A stretch of 64,000 bases of DNA, taken from Lineus longissimus (lineage: Eukaryota; Nemertea; Pilidiophora; Heteronemertea; Lineidae). Each line of letters starts with the position of its first letter. Position 1 is the stretch's first letter. Shown here one piece after another: positions 51,401 through 63,952 of this stretch. The notes under the pieces are model-generated. The model saw only the letters and a list, made by a program, of their open reading frames with translations. It made no database searches and had not been told where the DNA came from. The position numbers and the translations under genes are program-made. The stretch covers positions 312,001 through 376,000 of the forward strand of contig NC_088323.1 of the NCBI RefSeq assembly GCF_910592395.1. Reading direction: 5' to 3'.

Positions 51401-54136
51401 GCCAGATGACATCGAGCCGTTTGTCGATTTCATACTCCTCTCTGATTGACAAAAACGAACTTTTATGCGATGTGATGTAAATGTCGAGGGTGTGACCGAC
51501 AGCTCCATGATGATGCTACAGCGACTGAGGTCAGCTCCTTTGTATTAGCACAGTACGGACAATATGGACTTTCAATCCGACAATCAAGGGCGTGGAGGAA
51601 ATGACACCTTCACCTTCAATGACGCGTTCACCCTCAAACCCGGCAAGTGCCAAATCTAATCACTGCTGACTAAAACAGCCATAGATTCCCTCTAAATATC
51701 TCTAATTGCGCAAGGCATTTTTTACATCCGGCCTTTGTCCGGAGACGCCCCACACTTCAAGTTACAATGTTTGAAAACGGACGCTGGCGGAAATGAGACA
51801 TTGTCAACCCTAACGAGTTGGTTTGATACGGTTTATTCAGGCTGGGACAAGTGATTCATGTCTGGCTAGCATTACTATGGGTCATCAGGAGGCAATGAAT
51901 GTTAAATGTCCAGGTCCACTTTGATATTGGAGAGAAGTGATCACTGTTGGACCTTTGTTTCTGGTTCATCCAAAACGTGGTTGCATATCTGTGCTGGATG
52001 AACACTGTCGTGGGCACTGTAATAGGTTCTCTTGTAACTTGGGATACGGATAAACTAGTTCCGGGAAATACGCAGGGTTCGAACATCGCGTGGTTGTAGT
52101 CAATGGTCTATACTGGTCAAGGGACCATATGAATCCTCGATTCTGACAAAGAGTTGGGAAAAGCAGAGGAAAAAACGCTTATCTCACCTTTTGCCATAAA
52201 GTGCTCGGAAATTAGCAATGATGTGCTGCGTTACGCTGCGCCCAGTAAGTGATATGATTACTCTCAATTTCTCGACCTTGTCACGAATTGATGCCCACTT
52301 TCCGTAATAAACCATCTGAGATCTATTAGCTTTAGCACTCTTCCAAAGGTCCACTAATTAACCCCGGAGTAGCTTAATGGATGGCCATAAAATGGACATC
52401 TAATTTTTCACTCGCTACATCATGGGGGAGAAAGCAGGAAAAAAGGAACACTGCCAATGAAGATACGACGGTGAAGAAATGATTGCGGAACTAGGTGGAA
52501 GGTATGATTTTGGATGTATTTCTTGTAACCTTTTTCAAAAACCTGCTCGCATGTGCTACAATATATAATAGTTTTCCCGTAATGATATTAAGGGGGAGCA
52601 AAGAGACTACGCAAATGGCCAATCATCTGCCATTTCATTGTTACCGTAAATGAAACGGCTAGAGCTTGCGTGATCAGAGGAAATGGTCAGCGCCTGTGAT
52701 CTATTCACTGCTATAATGAGGTATAGATTTCAACTAAAGAAGGTGTAATATTCGGACAGTAAACTGGTGAGCATCTCACCTGCTTGGCCATAATGAACAC
52801 GTCTAATAAGAGTGCAATTGATTAGGAGCGCAATGGGAGTTTAAGGTGTGAATGGCATGATGAGATCTCTGCTAGTTAGGCCACGTCTGGTCATTTAGTT
52901 TGATGTAAGTTGGCGGCGCAGGTAATGATTCCCCTGATCGATGTGTCATCACAAGCTTCTCCTTCTGACCTGATGTCGCCATCATACGTGCAGTGGCGCA
53001 TCCCGGCAATACAGGAAACTAGTTCTACCCATCATGCTAAACAACCACGGAAACAGGATCCGCCCATTCGAAACCCGCCGCAAAGCTAAATGAAACCAAG
53101 AATGAGCAAATGGATGCCTTATCCACTTTAATACATCACTAAAATTAGACTGCAATCATAGGGTTATCTGGGAAATCGGTTGAGATACACGTCACCCATG
53201 AGAGTCGATGCACCAGATGGCTACATCCCCAAGTGAACGCAGTATATTCGGGTCGAGCGATAAAGGGCAAGACAACATCCACAAAAAATTCTAACGTGAA
53301 ACTATCATCCAATTTTCAACCAGGAAGTTCATCCAGGTCGCCTCAGCAATAACAAAGTCAAGGTGATGAAAAAGAGACGACTTGATAACGCAGCAGCCAT
53401 TAACATCCTGACGCAACCGAAGAAATCCAAGACCACAATCATGACGAACGAAACAAAAGGTCACGGTCACGAAATAAAAAAAGCAATCCACCAGGAAATA
53501 ACATAACGACTTCTATTGATTTGCAATTCCTGGCTCACTTCATCTACAAATATTTTCCGGAGGTTGCTCGCGATTATTGCCATTTTTTCCAGTTAGTTTT
53601 TAGGAGACGATTTGGCGCAGTTTTCTCGCAATTGATTTCCGAATCAGTTTGAAAGTGGTGGCATTACGCTCGCATTCAGATCAAAGCGATTCCGCATGGT
53701 GGGTTTGAGTGAATTTCAATAATCCCACGCTACCATATAATTTCACTCTCCGACATCATGCACACAGTGCGGACCTGAAAGAAAGCACATCTCGCTTGGG
53801 TGAGTCCACCTCTCCACATGAAAGCGAAGAGCAACTCAATTAAATTATCACTTTCAGAATGCCTTGGAGTAAAAAAGCCGGGTAGAGTCGTTGATGAAAG
53901 TTTTATGTCCGCCCGAGGGAGAGCCTGCTCAATCCAGCTGCTGTTCGTGGCGGCGGGTAAGAATTTCACTTTTCCTCCAGGACTTTATAATCCGGTTTTG
54001 AAAGTTGGAACTGCTATTGATTTTAATGTGCTGTCAGTATGATTAGTATTAGTCATGATGCCTCTATAAGTCACGGTATATAAGTCACGGGACGAATAAG
54101 GGACAGCTGGAATGTTTTTGTAAGATTTGTGTAGAC

Positions 54137-56842
54137 AAAATCTTCGAATTCGTCTTTAGTCAGAAGCAAACCTTTCCTTAACACTTTCTGGGTAAAGTTT
54201 GTCAATGGTCGGGAAGAAATCCGTCTTTGGTCAGAAGCAAACCTTTCCTTAACACTTTCTGGGGAAAGTTTGTGAATGACCTGGAAGACATCAGTCTTCG
54301 GTCAGAAGCAAACCTTTCCTAAACACTTTCTGGGGAAAGTTTGTCAATGGTCGGGAAGAAATCCGTCTTTGGTCAGAAGTAAACCTTTCCTTAACACTTT
54401 CTGGGGAAAGTTTGTCAATGACCGGGAAGAAATCCGTCTTTGGTCAGAAGCAAACCTTTCCTTAACACTTTCTGGGGAAAGTTTGTCAATGGTCGGGAAG
54501 AAATCAGTCTTTGGTCAGAAGTAAACCTTTCCTCAACACTTTCTGGGGAAAGCTTGTGAATGACTGGGAAGAAATCCGTCTTTGGTAAGAAGTAAACCTT
54601 TCCTTAACACTTTCTGGGGAAAGTTTGTCAGTGGTCGGGAAGAAATCAGTCTTTGGTCAGAAGCAAACCTTTCCTTAACACTTTCTAGGGAAAGTTTGTC
54701 AATGACCTGGAAGACATCCGTCTTTGGTCAGAAGTAAACCTTTCCTTAACACTTTCTGGGGAAAGTTTGTCAATGGTCGGGAAGAAATCAGTCTTTGGTC
54801 AGAAGTAAACCTTTCCTTAACACTTTCTGGGGAAAGTTTGTCAATGACCGGGAAGAAATCAGTCTTTGGTCAGAAGCAAACATTTCCTTAACACTTTCTG
54901 GGGAAAGTTTGTCAATGACTGGGAAGAAATCCGTCTTTGGTCAGAAGCAAACCTTTCCTTAACACTTTCTGGGGAAAGTTTGTGAATGACCTGGAAGAAA
55001 TCCGTCTTTGGTCAGCAGCAAACATTTCCTTAACACTTTCTGGGGAAAGTTTGTCAATGACTGGGAAGAAATCCGTCTTTGGTCAGAAGCAAACCTTTCC
55101 TTAACACTTTCTGGGGAAAGTTTGTCAATGACCGGGAAGAAATCCGTCTTTGGTCAGAAGTAAACCTTTCCTTAACACTTTCTAGGGAAAGTTTGTGAAT
55201 GACCTGGAAGAAATCAGTCTTTGGTCAGAAGTAAACCTTTCCTCAACACTTTCTGGGGAAAGCTTGTGAATGACTGGGAAGAAAGCCGTCTTTGGTAAGA
55301 AGTAAACCTTTCCTTAACACTTTCTGGGGAAAGTTTGTCAGTGGTCGGGAAGAAATCAGTCTTTGGTCAGAAGTAAACCTTTCCTTAACACTTTCTGGGG
55401 AAAGTTTGTCAATGGCCGGGAAGAAATCAGTCTTTGGTAAGAAGTAAACCTTTCCTTAACACTTTCTGGGGAAAGTTTGTGAATGACCTGGAAGAAATCC
55501 GTCTTTGGTCAGAAGCAAACCTTTCCTTAACACTTTCTGGGGAAAGTTTGTGAATGACCTGGAAGAAATCAGTTCTTTGGTCAGAAGCAAACCTTTCCTT
55601 AACACTTTCTGGGGAAAGTTTGTCAATGACTGGGAAGAAATCCGTCTTTGGTCAGAAGCAAACCTTTCCTTAACACTTTCTGGGGAAAGTTTGTGAATGA
55701 CCTGGAAGAAATCCGTCTTTGGTCAGAAGCAAACATTTCCTTAACACTTTCTGGGGAAAGTTTGTCAATGACTGGGAAGAAATCCGTCTTTGGTCAGAAG
55801 CAAACCTTTCCTTAACACTTTCTGGGGAAAGTTTGTGAATGACCTGGAAGAAATCCGTCTTTGGTCAGAAGCAAACATTTCCTTAACACTTTCTGGGGAA
55901 AGTTTGTCAATGACTGGGAAGAAATCCGTCTTTGGTCAGAAGCAAACCTTTCCTTAACACTTTCTGGGGAAAGTTTGTCAATGACCGGGAAGAAATCCGT
56001 CTTTGGTCAGAAGTAAACCTTTCCTTAACACTTTCTAGGGAAAGTTTGTGAATGACCTGGAAGAAATCAGTCTTTGGTCAGAAGTAAACCTTTCCTCAAC
56101 ACTTTCTGGGGAAAGCTTGTGAATGACTGGGAAGAAAGCCGTCTTTGGTAAGAAGTAAACCTTTCCTTAACACTTTCTGGGGAAAGTTTGTCAGTGGTCG
56201 GGAAGAAATCAGTCTTTGGTCAGAAGTAAACCTTTCCTTAACACTTTCTGGGGAAAGTTTGTCAATGGCCGGGAAGAAATCAGTCTTTGGTAAGAAGTAA
56301 ACCTTTCCTTAACACTTTCTGGGGAAAGTTTGTGAATGACCTGGAAGAAATCCGTCTTTGGTCAGAAGCAAACCTTTCCTTAACACTTTCTGGGGAAAGT
56401 TTGTGAATGACCTGGAAGAAATCAGTTCTTTGGTCAGAAGCAAACCTTTCCTTAACACTTTCTGGGGAAAGTTTGTGAATGACCTGGAAGAAATCCGTCT
56501 TTGGTCAGAAGTAAACCTTTCCTTAACACTTTCTGGGGGAAAGTTGGTCAATAACTGGGAAGAAATCAGTCTTTGGTCAGAAGTAAACCTTTCCTTAACA
56601 TTTTCTGGGGAAAGTTGGTCAATGACCAGGAAGAAATCCGTCTTTGGTCAGAAGCAAACATTTCCTTAACACTTTCTGGGGAAAGTTTGTCAATGACCAG
56701 GAAGACATCCGTCTTTGGTCAGAAACAAACCTTTCCTTAACACTTTCTGGGGAAAGCTTGTGAATGACCGGGAAGAAACCTGGTTTTGGTCAGAAACAAA
56801 CCTTTCCTTAACTCTTCCTGGGGAAAGCTTGTCAATGAACAG
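54137..56842. repeat. 71-bp satellite, 38 monomers
   Basis: The core ACACTTTCTG (or a close variant) recurs every 71 bases from 54181 to 56811. The total of 2630 bases equals 37 x 71 plus 3, and three single-base insertions account for the excess: an extra T at about 55574 and 56427 and an extra G near 56535. Monomers vary mainly at GGTCGGG, GACCTGG and GACTGGG, ATCCGTC and ATCAGTC, and GAAGCAAAC and GAAGTAAAC. Because 71 is not a multiple of three, the open frames seen here drift between frames and are not genes. Confidence 0.96.
54880..56590. repeat. 853-bp segmental duplication inside the 71-bp satellite
   Basis: Rare variants recur 853 bases apart: GAAAGCCGTC at 55281 and 56134, and AGTTCTTTGG at 55571 and 56424. 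The order of variant monomers between about 54880 and 55735 is repeated from about 55733. 853 equals 12 monomers plus the one-base insertion, so a block of twelve monomers was copied after the insertion arose. Outer limits are approximate. Confidence 0.85.
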
Positions 56843-57500
56843 AAAGCTAAGATGTAAGGACAGGCTATATTGTCTTGAGTTCTTGTTTTCCAGGAACACA
56901 TAGCCCAGTCAAAGCAGAACTGCCCGTGTTGGCCAATCATAATACAGCCGTCCCAATCCGACAAGAATATCTCCTCAAACCGAATTAGTTGTCGGAAAAC
57001 AAGTAAAATTGGTTTGTAGGTTTGGTAATAGACTCGGGAAGTGGTTTATTACATTAGTATTGGCGATGGAAACTTGGTTATGAGGACACTGATTTGGCTG
57101 GAGTGATGATGAATGGCCGGACCAGCGTGACCTCTTATTGATTGCAATATAACTGGCGAGTTGGTGATTGGTTTCGGGAACGTAACAGAGGGGAAGAGCG
57201 ACTGCTCAGCCTGATCCAAAGAGAAAGTCGGCTCGCTTAGGTAAACGAAGCCAGCTTTATTACGAAGTTGTATTTGCGACATGATTGGTTTTAAGGGAAC
57301 ACGAGGCGAATCTTGCTCAAACAGATGATGCAAGGTCCAACTTCCTTTGCGGCCAGCATTGACAATACCCTAACTCTAACCTTCTATGTTACTGCTCCAA
57401 TCTGGATTGTTTAAGATGTCCGCCAACTCTACAGTCGGTTTGAGTGTTTCATGTTCAGTTTCTCATATGCTCATTTTTCTAAATAAAGATAACACCATAC

Positions 57501-57540
57501 CTTTTTTCACATACACAACGTCAAGAGTGATGGGACTTAC
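57501..57540 (-). CDS. 40-bp micro-exon, last strand of an Ig domain and linker
   Basis: On the minus strand a pyrimidine-rich acceptor (TTTATTTCTCTTTCTAG) is followed by 40 bases and a donor, AAAAAAG|GTATGG. Only one of the three frames is open, reading VSPITLDVVYVKK plus one base (phase 0 in, phase 1 out). Pro-Ile-Thr-Leu-Asp-Val-Val-Tyr is the typical look of the final G strand of an Ig domain running into the next one in tandem-Ig proteins. The outgoing phase matches the 255-bp Ig exon at 9852-10106; joining them restores a Gly and a plausible linker into GPDAPLIV. The distance to that exon is 47.4 kb, so intervening exons could exist. The 71-bp satellite starts about 660 bases downstream in the intron. 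Confidence 0.45.
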
Positions 57541-60500
57541 CTAGAAAGAGAAATAAAAACAAGTTAGAATGAATAGCGATAAAGTTACGGCAGGGCTAAT
57601 GGGCAAGTCAAGTCAAAATGATACTAGAAGTGACATGGTGGTACTGGCAGTATCAGTGCGCACTGACTTTAAATAAACATTACCAACCGCACTGTTTTCT
57701 GTAGAAAGGACTAAGGCGAGTAACATGAAAGGATATTGGATCACAATTCTCGAGCTCTTGGTTCACCTGAAACCTAATAAGTTTTGGTAAATCTACTTAA
57801 TTTCTAACAGGGTTAAGAATAATCAAATTCCCGTTATCCTATTGACTATCATAGGGTTAACGTGATTTACGCAGCCCTGCTCAATGCCACACAGCATCAA
57901 ACCCTCCTATCTCCTCCAGTCATTGCCAAGGCTGAACAATTCGCCATTTATTTACCGATTTCACTTCGTATCGATAGTTGTATACGTATAGAATAATCGA
58001 TCTAATCACCCGATTTTCCTATATGTAGCCAATTTCATTTCGAAGTATAATATGTACCCATAAGTACAGATCGATCAGCCTTAATGTAATTACAAAGTGC
58101 TTTCCATTTCTAGAGCTGCAACTGTCCTAGATATCGTACGAGCAATGCACTGCAGTGTCTGTTAAGTAATTGTGGCAGCTATGATTGTCATGTCAAGTTG
58201 GCAAAGACTACGTTGGATAATGTTTGTGTATTCTGCAGTAGACAAAAAGTCCTGGTGTCTCTTTCTTTGGCGGACTATCATAAACAAGCGTTTCATTGTA
58301 ATTTTCAAAATGATAGAGCACTGCATCATCCGACCAGGCGGAATTCGATTTGGCGTCTTTTTTTCAGTGGAGCGAAAATGATCAAGATTCTTATAACTCG
58401 TCTAATAACGTGTGACTTTGCGAGAACATCAATAGGACGGCAGATTCGCGAGATGAAATTGAATCTGGGACAATGTTATAACGGCGCGAGGTTAATTAAT
58501 GTGCATCACTATGACGTACTACGGTTCACCACGTGAGGCCAAATCGAATCTCTGCCTTGAAAAGATTTACTTTATCAAAGAAGAGCAAACGAGTTCGTCT
58601 TTGAAGAAATCTGGTAATTTAATTGAAAAATGATTGATTTGTGGTACTGACAGTCGATTTGTCAATTTTATTGTGGCTGTGTCTTATTTGCCCATAACGG
58701 CATAACACTGTCGGTGTAGCATTTGCGATACTGCGAGGAGACCAACGACAGAACTCCTCATCTCATATTTAACACTTTTCGTTGGATTCCTCCTTCGTGT
58801 GAAAACCCGCACCGATTTAACAGTCATTCACAAAGACACAGAAGAGAAATTGAAAAATAACGTATTCATTCATCATGAAGTGGTATTTCGTCACTCGCCG
58901 CTTTAAAGAACTGATTAATGGGCATCCAAACTGCTATTTGAGAACTGGTATTGTTCCAGTAATAAGTCAACGATTAATATCTATGTTTTACCAGCCTGTC
59001 AGACTATACCCCAGAGCTTCAATCGTGTTTAATAAAGTAACACGCATTATGCTTCATGACAGGTATAACGTGATGGTTGCTGCAGGCTAATTATGGAATG
59101 AAACGTGAGCTAATTAATGACTAGTTTTTGCTGATAAGTGGCTCGTTGTAAAATAGCACAACCTTTCGTCTGGCTCACAGGGCGAGTCGTAACTGGGCGT
59201 GGAGGAACAGGCTGACTATTGTCATCTTTAACCAACACACAATACCTTTAACCCAGAATGCAGCACCAATAATTATAGGGTGTACCCAACATCAAATTTC
59301 CACTTTTGTTATAGGGCTCAGGCGGAAAACGACTCGAGGATAACTAATTATTACATCTCGTTGCACTTTGCAAAACTCTTTTCGATAATGTTGTATAGTA
59401 TACAGTTGATAGACATGCTAAAATATGAAGCAATGAATTGACTCTGGGAATGTTCTGGTAAGGTTTTGATTATTACTACTGTTGTAGCCAATGGCCTATA
59501 CCAGTTGACAGTTCAGTGATAGTAGATAATGGGCACGGGAGATGGAATGAAAATAAACGGATTCGCTAATGTATTAATATAAGCTGTATTGTTTCCAAAG
59601 CCTTACGAGATCTAGGGAAGCTGTAAGTGAAATAAATAGTGCAACCTTCCGGACACAGGTACACCTATGCACTTAGTCTGACCTAAATTGGTAGGGAAAA
59701 TGGCTGATAAGAGATCTATAGACCGGGGCTGAGCTCTAATTCATCATAATCATTATCGGTGCAGCTATTGAGATGGCTAGGTCCCTGGTATTCCTTTCAA
59801 GCCCAGAAAACATTATATAGTGATATCATCTAACAATGGGTACTTTCTTTCATCATCGGCTACAATTACCATTGGTAAGTTCATGCACTGAAGTACACCA
59901 CTGCAATACAAAGGCTCAAAGATTAATCATAACGAAATCCACCTACTTCCCATTTGCCAAACCAATACTTCTGCCTCCCACAGTAAAGATTCTTTTCCCG
60001 ATCACAAAGTCAATTTTTAAATGGGAATTGTCTCAGGGATGACTCCATCGGTAGGTGTACTTTTGCATTAATCGAGAGTGGTTGTGAAGTGGTCTAACTG
60101 GTGAAACTTTTCACTGGGAATTGGCAAACCATGGAAACAGCGGTCGAGTTGCAGTAATAGTGTTATTGTGTTTGGTCTCGTTCGTACAGGTTTCGCCTGG
60201 GACAGGTGTACAGTGGCACAGTTTTAGTATCTTACTTGAGGGGACTGGGGTGCATTGTGATTTAGTGCATCAAACAACATGATATTGTTTTGTAACATAA
60301 AATCTCGAAAAAACAGAACCAGCGTAACGCATCTGACGTACACCACCTGGAAGCTATAACTAGCTAATAGTTGTAACCTGACATTTACAGTAAAAAAGAA
60401 CATGTTGACATTTCCAGAGTGGAAGCTCTAAGAAAACTTACCTCTTAAGGTTTTTAATCAGCTTTCATTAGTTAATACCCTCGTGTATCGTTCGACTTTA

Positions 60501-63053
60501 TTTTTCATATCAAATGCGTACAAAGTGATCTTTGAGACGGTATTATACAGACGCGAATTTTTGACGGACACTAAAGGTACAGCTCATCTGTGAGAAATCT
60601 CAAGAAGAAAGTAAAGTATGATACGCTTTTACGAAACTATATCCATTTCTGATCATGCTTATGTAGCAAGGGATCTGTCAGCAGACATTTTCTCACTGAC
60701 AATAACTCTATCGTGTTGAGCAGGACAACGTGTTGGCATCAACTGCAGTAAGTCACGTGGAATCAACACAGTTATTTTGCACACGATGATAAGTAGTCTT
60801 CAACGTGTTCGTTTTTGGTTTGGGATCCGTTTCAGTATAAACAGCACTTCATATTCCGCTCATGCAGCATCCCCATCACAGCCTTCAGCGTCTTAGCAGC
60901 AGCAAAAGGAACTTGCACGTGCATGTAATATACCTTTGTGAGTAAGTAACTTCCTTAAGAATAAATCACATGTAGGCGGAGATCAGGGAATACAGTAGTT
61001 ATTCACAGTGAGTGATTTATTCTGAGGATAATGGGTTGTGTCTCATTGATGAATCTAACGCTGTTAGTCATTGAGGTAGCTAAGGTTTTTAATTCGTAAT
61101 TTTCCTCTCTGATTTATGTGCAGGAAGTTTTTTAAGGAGACCTATTAGCTAGTGAAAGATAGCCTTTTACAGAATTCACCATGACATATTGTTTTTTTTC
61201 TTCACGAGGCTCCGTGATGGCAACGTTCCTTCATCGACCTCAAACCTAGTTTGGGGAATCTACCAGCTTCTGACACCGAATGGGTGTGATATATGATGCA
61301 GTACCAAATTGACGTCAGACAACCTGTCTCAACTTTTTTTGTAATGCTTCCAAAGCCTCCCCGTCAATGCAAGCTACTTGGACGTCTCTGAGGAGCACCA
61401 TCAGATCATTGTCAGCACGCTCCCAACATATCCAAGAGACATCAGGCCATGACAGGGTCACGACAGCCCGGAACATGCAACAGAATACAGTGAGCTAGTA
61501 TTGTAATGAATTCAGGCAGTGCACAGGGATCTGGTACGGTTCCCATGGGGTGTTCGATTACGATCTGAGGTAAACTGATTTCATAATTTAACGTGCCATG
61601 CTATGATGACAATGGTGGCTCTGGTTTGAGAGTGAATACTGGCTAGATATTGGCAGTGGCGTCAAGGCAAATTGTCGCATACTTCTTATCAGCTTCACTA
61701 CTTGCTGGGTAATCTTCTGAGTTTAGTATCATGGCTTTCATGGGTCCATCATGATCACCGGTAAAAGGAGTATGACGATCTACCGTGTGGTCTCTTACAA
61801 CAACTGACCAACATCACCACATATCGCAATGAGGACAATATGCTCGCACTACCTCTTTCCCTGCAACAGGTTTCTTTGCCACCCCTTCCACATGGCCCAG
61901 CATGCCTACGGCAACATCTTGGATAACATAAGTGGCCATAAGTGTCGTCAGCAGGTAAGATTGTTGGGCAATTTAGCATACATGTGATGGTAGGGGAAAT
62001 GTATAAACATGTGGAATAACAAGTACGGTTATGTTTCGTCGACATTATACTAATTTAAGACATTAAGAACACGATCTTATATACACAGCAACTAAGAAGT
62101 TCAATTTCACACCCACATAATGTTATCGAATTTAAAATCTTCTTAGAAAATCAGACGACCTTTTGCTAAAATTTAAAGTATAATATGTAGGTGTTTTGGA
62201 TACAGAGAATGTGACCTTAAGACACCCACCCAGGTCAAATATCCATTTGAGATTCTAATGAGATTCCCATACACTTTGAACAATTATGGCTTTCAAAACA
62301 CTGAGTGAAAGTTTAGAGGGAAAACCCTGGCAGATGTGAATCCATCATAGGCGCCAAGAAGCACATCCTCTCTGCTGTGAACACGAACGAGGTTGCCAAG
62401 CACGACCGTGTTCTTTCCTTTGTAATTACCCGCCAAGTGGCTGTTGAGTTTTTGTTTGTTTTCTTCAAGGAGACGTCGTGATGGGATTTACTTTATCTCG
62501 AGATGAAATAACCCGCCTTCGTATGCCAAGTGCGTGTTTCTGGTGTGCTTACTCTTTTTGAATTTAACCCATTCCATCACATGGGACTGTGTACAGATAA
62601 TTGGTTTAAAGGTGACCCTACGGCCAAGTTAGAAAGCACTAACGCCCGTCCGCCATGTTTCAAACGCCCTCAGATACGATAAACAATCAGCAGGCCGCAG
62701 TGGCGCTACCGTATTCACCAACAGAGTACTGGGGCCAATGCGACCACTGTTTGAAATCAAATGCCACCTCATCAGACAGTTCCTCATTACACGCATGGTT
62801 TTAAAACTAGCAAAGCGGGAAATTGTTTTGCATCTTTAAAACTCGAAAAATAGCTACGTGCTCCTATAATTATCACAGGGTGCCATGTTTATCTCCTGAT
62901 TATGTATCTTATGAATTCACTTTGCCAAAATTGTGAAAGGACACATTGAAAAGGCCACTCTGAAACTGAAAATGGTACTGATGGCACAAAAGACGCCATT
63001 CTGTCAAGCCTGTACGCCAAATGAAAACTGAAAAATATGTTCATATGCAAGAA
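57541..63053. other. Intron between the two upstream micro-exon candidates
   Basis: Scanned by eye for minus-strand Ig F-strand patterns followed by a donor. No good candidate was found before 63.9 kb. No repeats recognised. Confidence 0.4.
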
Positions 63054-63130
63054 AGTCTCCATGGCATAGTGGTAAGACGGCAAGGATGAAGTGGCGAGGG
63101 TCCCGAGTTCGAACCCGTTCGCAGAATATT
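63054..63130 (+). mobile_element. tRNA-derived SINE-like head
   Basis: TGGCATAGTGG is a perfect A box and GAGTTCGAACCC an almost perfect B box, about 35 bases apart, in GTCTCCATGGCATAGTGG and on to about 63120. The acceptor and T stems do not pair properly, so a functional tRNA is unlikely and a SINE or tRNA pseudogene is favoured. Confidence 0.55.
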
Positions 63131-63897
63131 TTTCATTTTTTCTTTAGACGAGAACGTCTCTGTGACTTGTCTCGTCAATGAACCTTTTGTTCACATTAAG
63201 AGAGATTGTATAGAGAACCTAACATGGCTTGTGTAGAGGTCTTTGTTTTGAGCTTAATCCATTTCTATTCACATGAATTGAATGGAGAACTTCATTTGAA
63301 GCGCAACACACTTCCAATAACATGGATTGCGTAGACAGAGCACGTTGTTTCTGGGTTAACGAATTTCTGTAAACTGAGATTGTGTAGAAGGGTTTGTTTC
63401 AAGCTTGACCCATTTCCATTAACCCAGAACTGTGTAGAAAGTAGGAAATGTACGATATCACCCACTGTATTAGTTTTTTCATCTGTTACGGCTTATGATT
63501 GGATCTATTGCTTTGACAGATACGGCTATCACACGACGTCAAAGTAATAACACCTTCTACGTGTACGCAGGAACCTTTTTGTTATTGATTCTGTATTCAG
63601 TATTATCATAGGAGATGCCGTTATGAGAGTATACGTTTGGATTCGAATATAAGGTTGCATGGCACCGAGAATACTTCTAGACCCCTGTGATATTGTTAAG
63701 AGCCTACATGGAGCCAAATGAAAACATCAGACGAACCATTCGAAAATTTGATCAACATTACTTTCAAATGTAACATCCCATCAAATTATCTTCTGGGTTT
63801 GTGAAATTACCAAAGATACTCGCATATACTCGAGAAATCCTTTAATCTTCATTTTACTCACGCTGCAGTAGATGCACCATAATTGAATGCCACTTAC

Positions 63898-63952
63898 ATT
63901 AGGAGATACGCTGTAATCATCGCATGAAGCATCGGCGACAATTTCAGAGTCT
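63898..63952 (-). CDS. Tentative 55-bp exon, possible end of an Ig domain
   Basis: Read on the minus strand, an acceptor ending CTTAG is followed by 18 open codons (DSEIVADASCDDYSVSPN) and a strong donor, AAT|GTAAGT. It ends in phase 0, which is what the next candidate exon (57501-57540) needs. The spacing from its single Cys to the SPITLDVVY segment of that exon is about right for the F to G strands of an Ig domain. Against it: the residue two before the Cys is Ala rather than Tyr, Phe or a larger hydrophobic residue, and the usual Asp/Gly turn is absent. An in-frame stop lies about 25 bases upstream, so the acceptor is required. The region is close to the window edge, so its context is incomplete. 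Chance remains a real possibility. Confidence 0.25.

Larger units (their letters stand above)
42555..54136. other. Right part of the large intron
   Basis: Beyond the 45.2-kb repeat and tRNA-like segment nothing is recognised in about 11 kb. All reading frames are short and without visible domains. Confidence 0.4.
1073..63952 (-). other. Span of a multi-exon Ig-domain gene, 5' end outside window
   Basis: Eight minus-strand segments, six well or fairly supported and two tentative, can be joined with compatible splice phases into one open frame encoding three Ig-like domains plus the end of an earlier one. The phases at the joins are 0, 1, 1, 1, 0, 1 and 0 in transcript order. Each complete domain is split across two exons and begins at a phase-1 junction, the common phase for Ig domain borders in animals. 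No signal peptide or transmembrane segment is visible, so the start, and possibly the end, lies outside the window or is undetected. The product should be an extracellular adhesion or recognition protein. Which Ig family it belongs to cannot be told from these domains. The jump from 57501 to 10106 is the least secure join, because exons may be missing inside it. Confidence 0.55.

Noticed and set aside
54276-56903. Repetitive open frames in the 71-bp satellite, such as 56309-56551 (minus) and 56358-56669 (plus)
   Set aside because: The period is not divisible by three, frames shift between monomers and the array is plainly a satellite.
63054-63130. Functional tRNA gene
   Set aside because: A and B boxes are good but the acceptor and T stems do not pair, so a SINE head or pseudogene is more likely.
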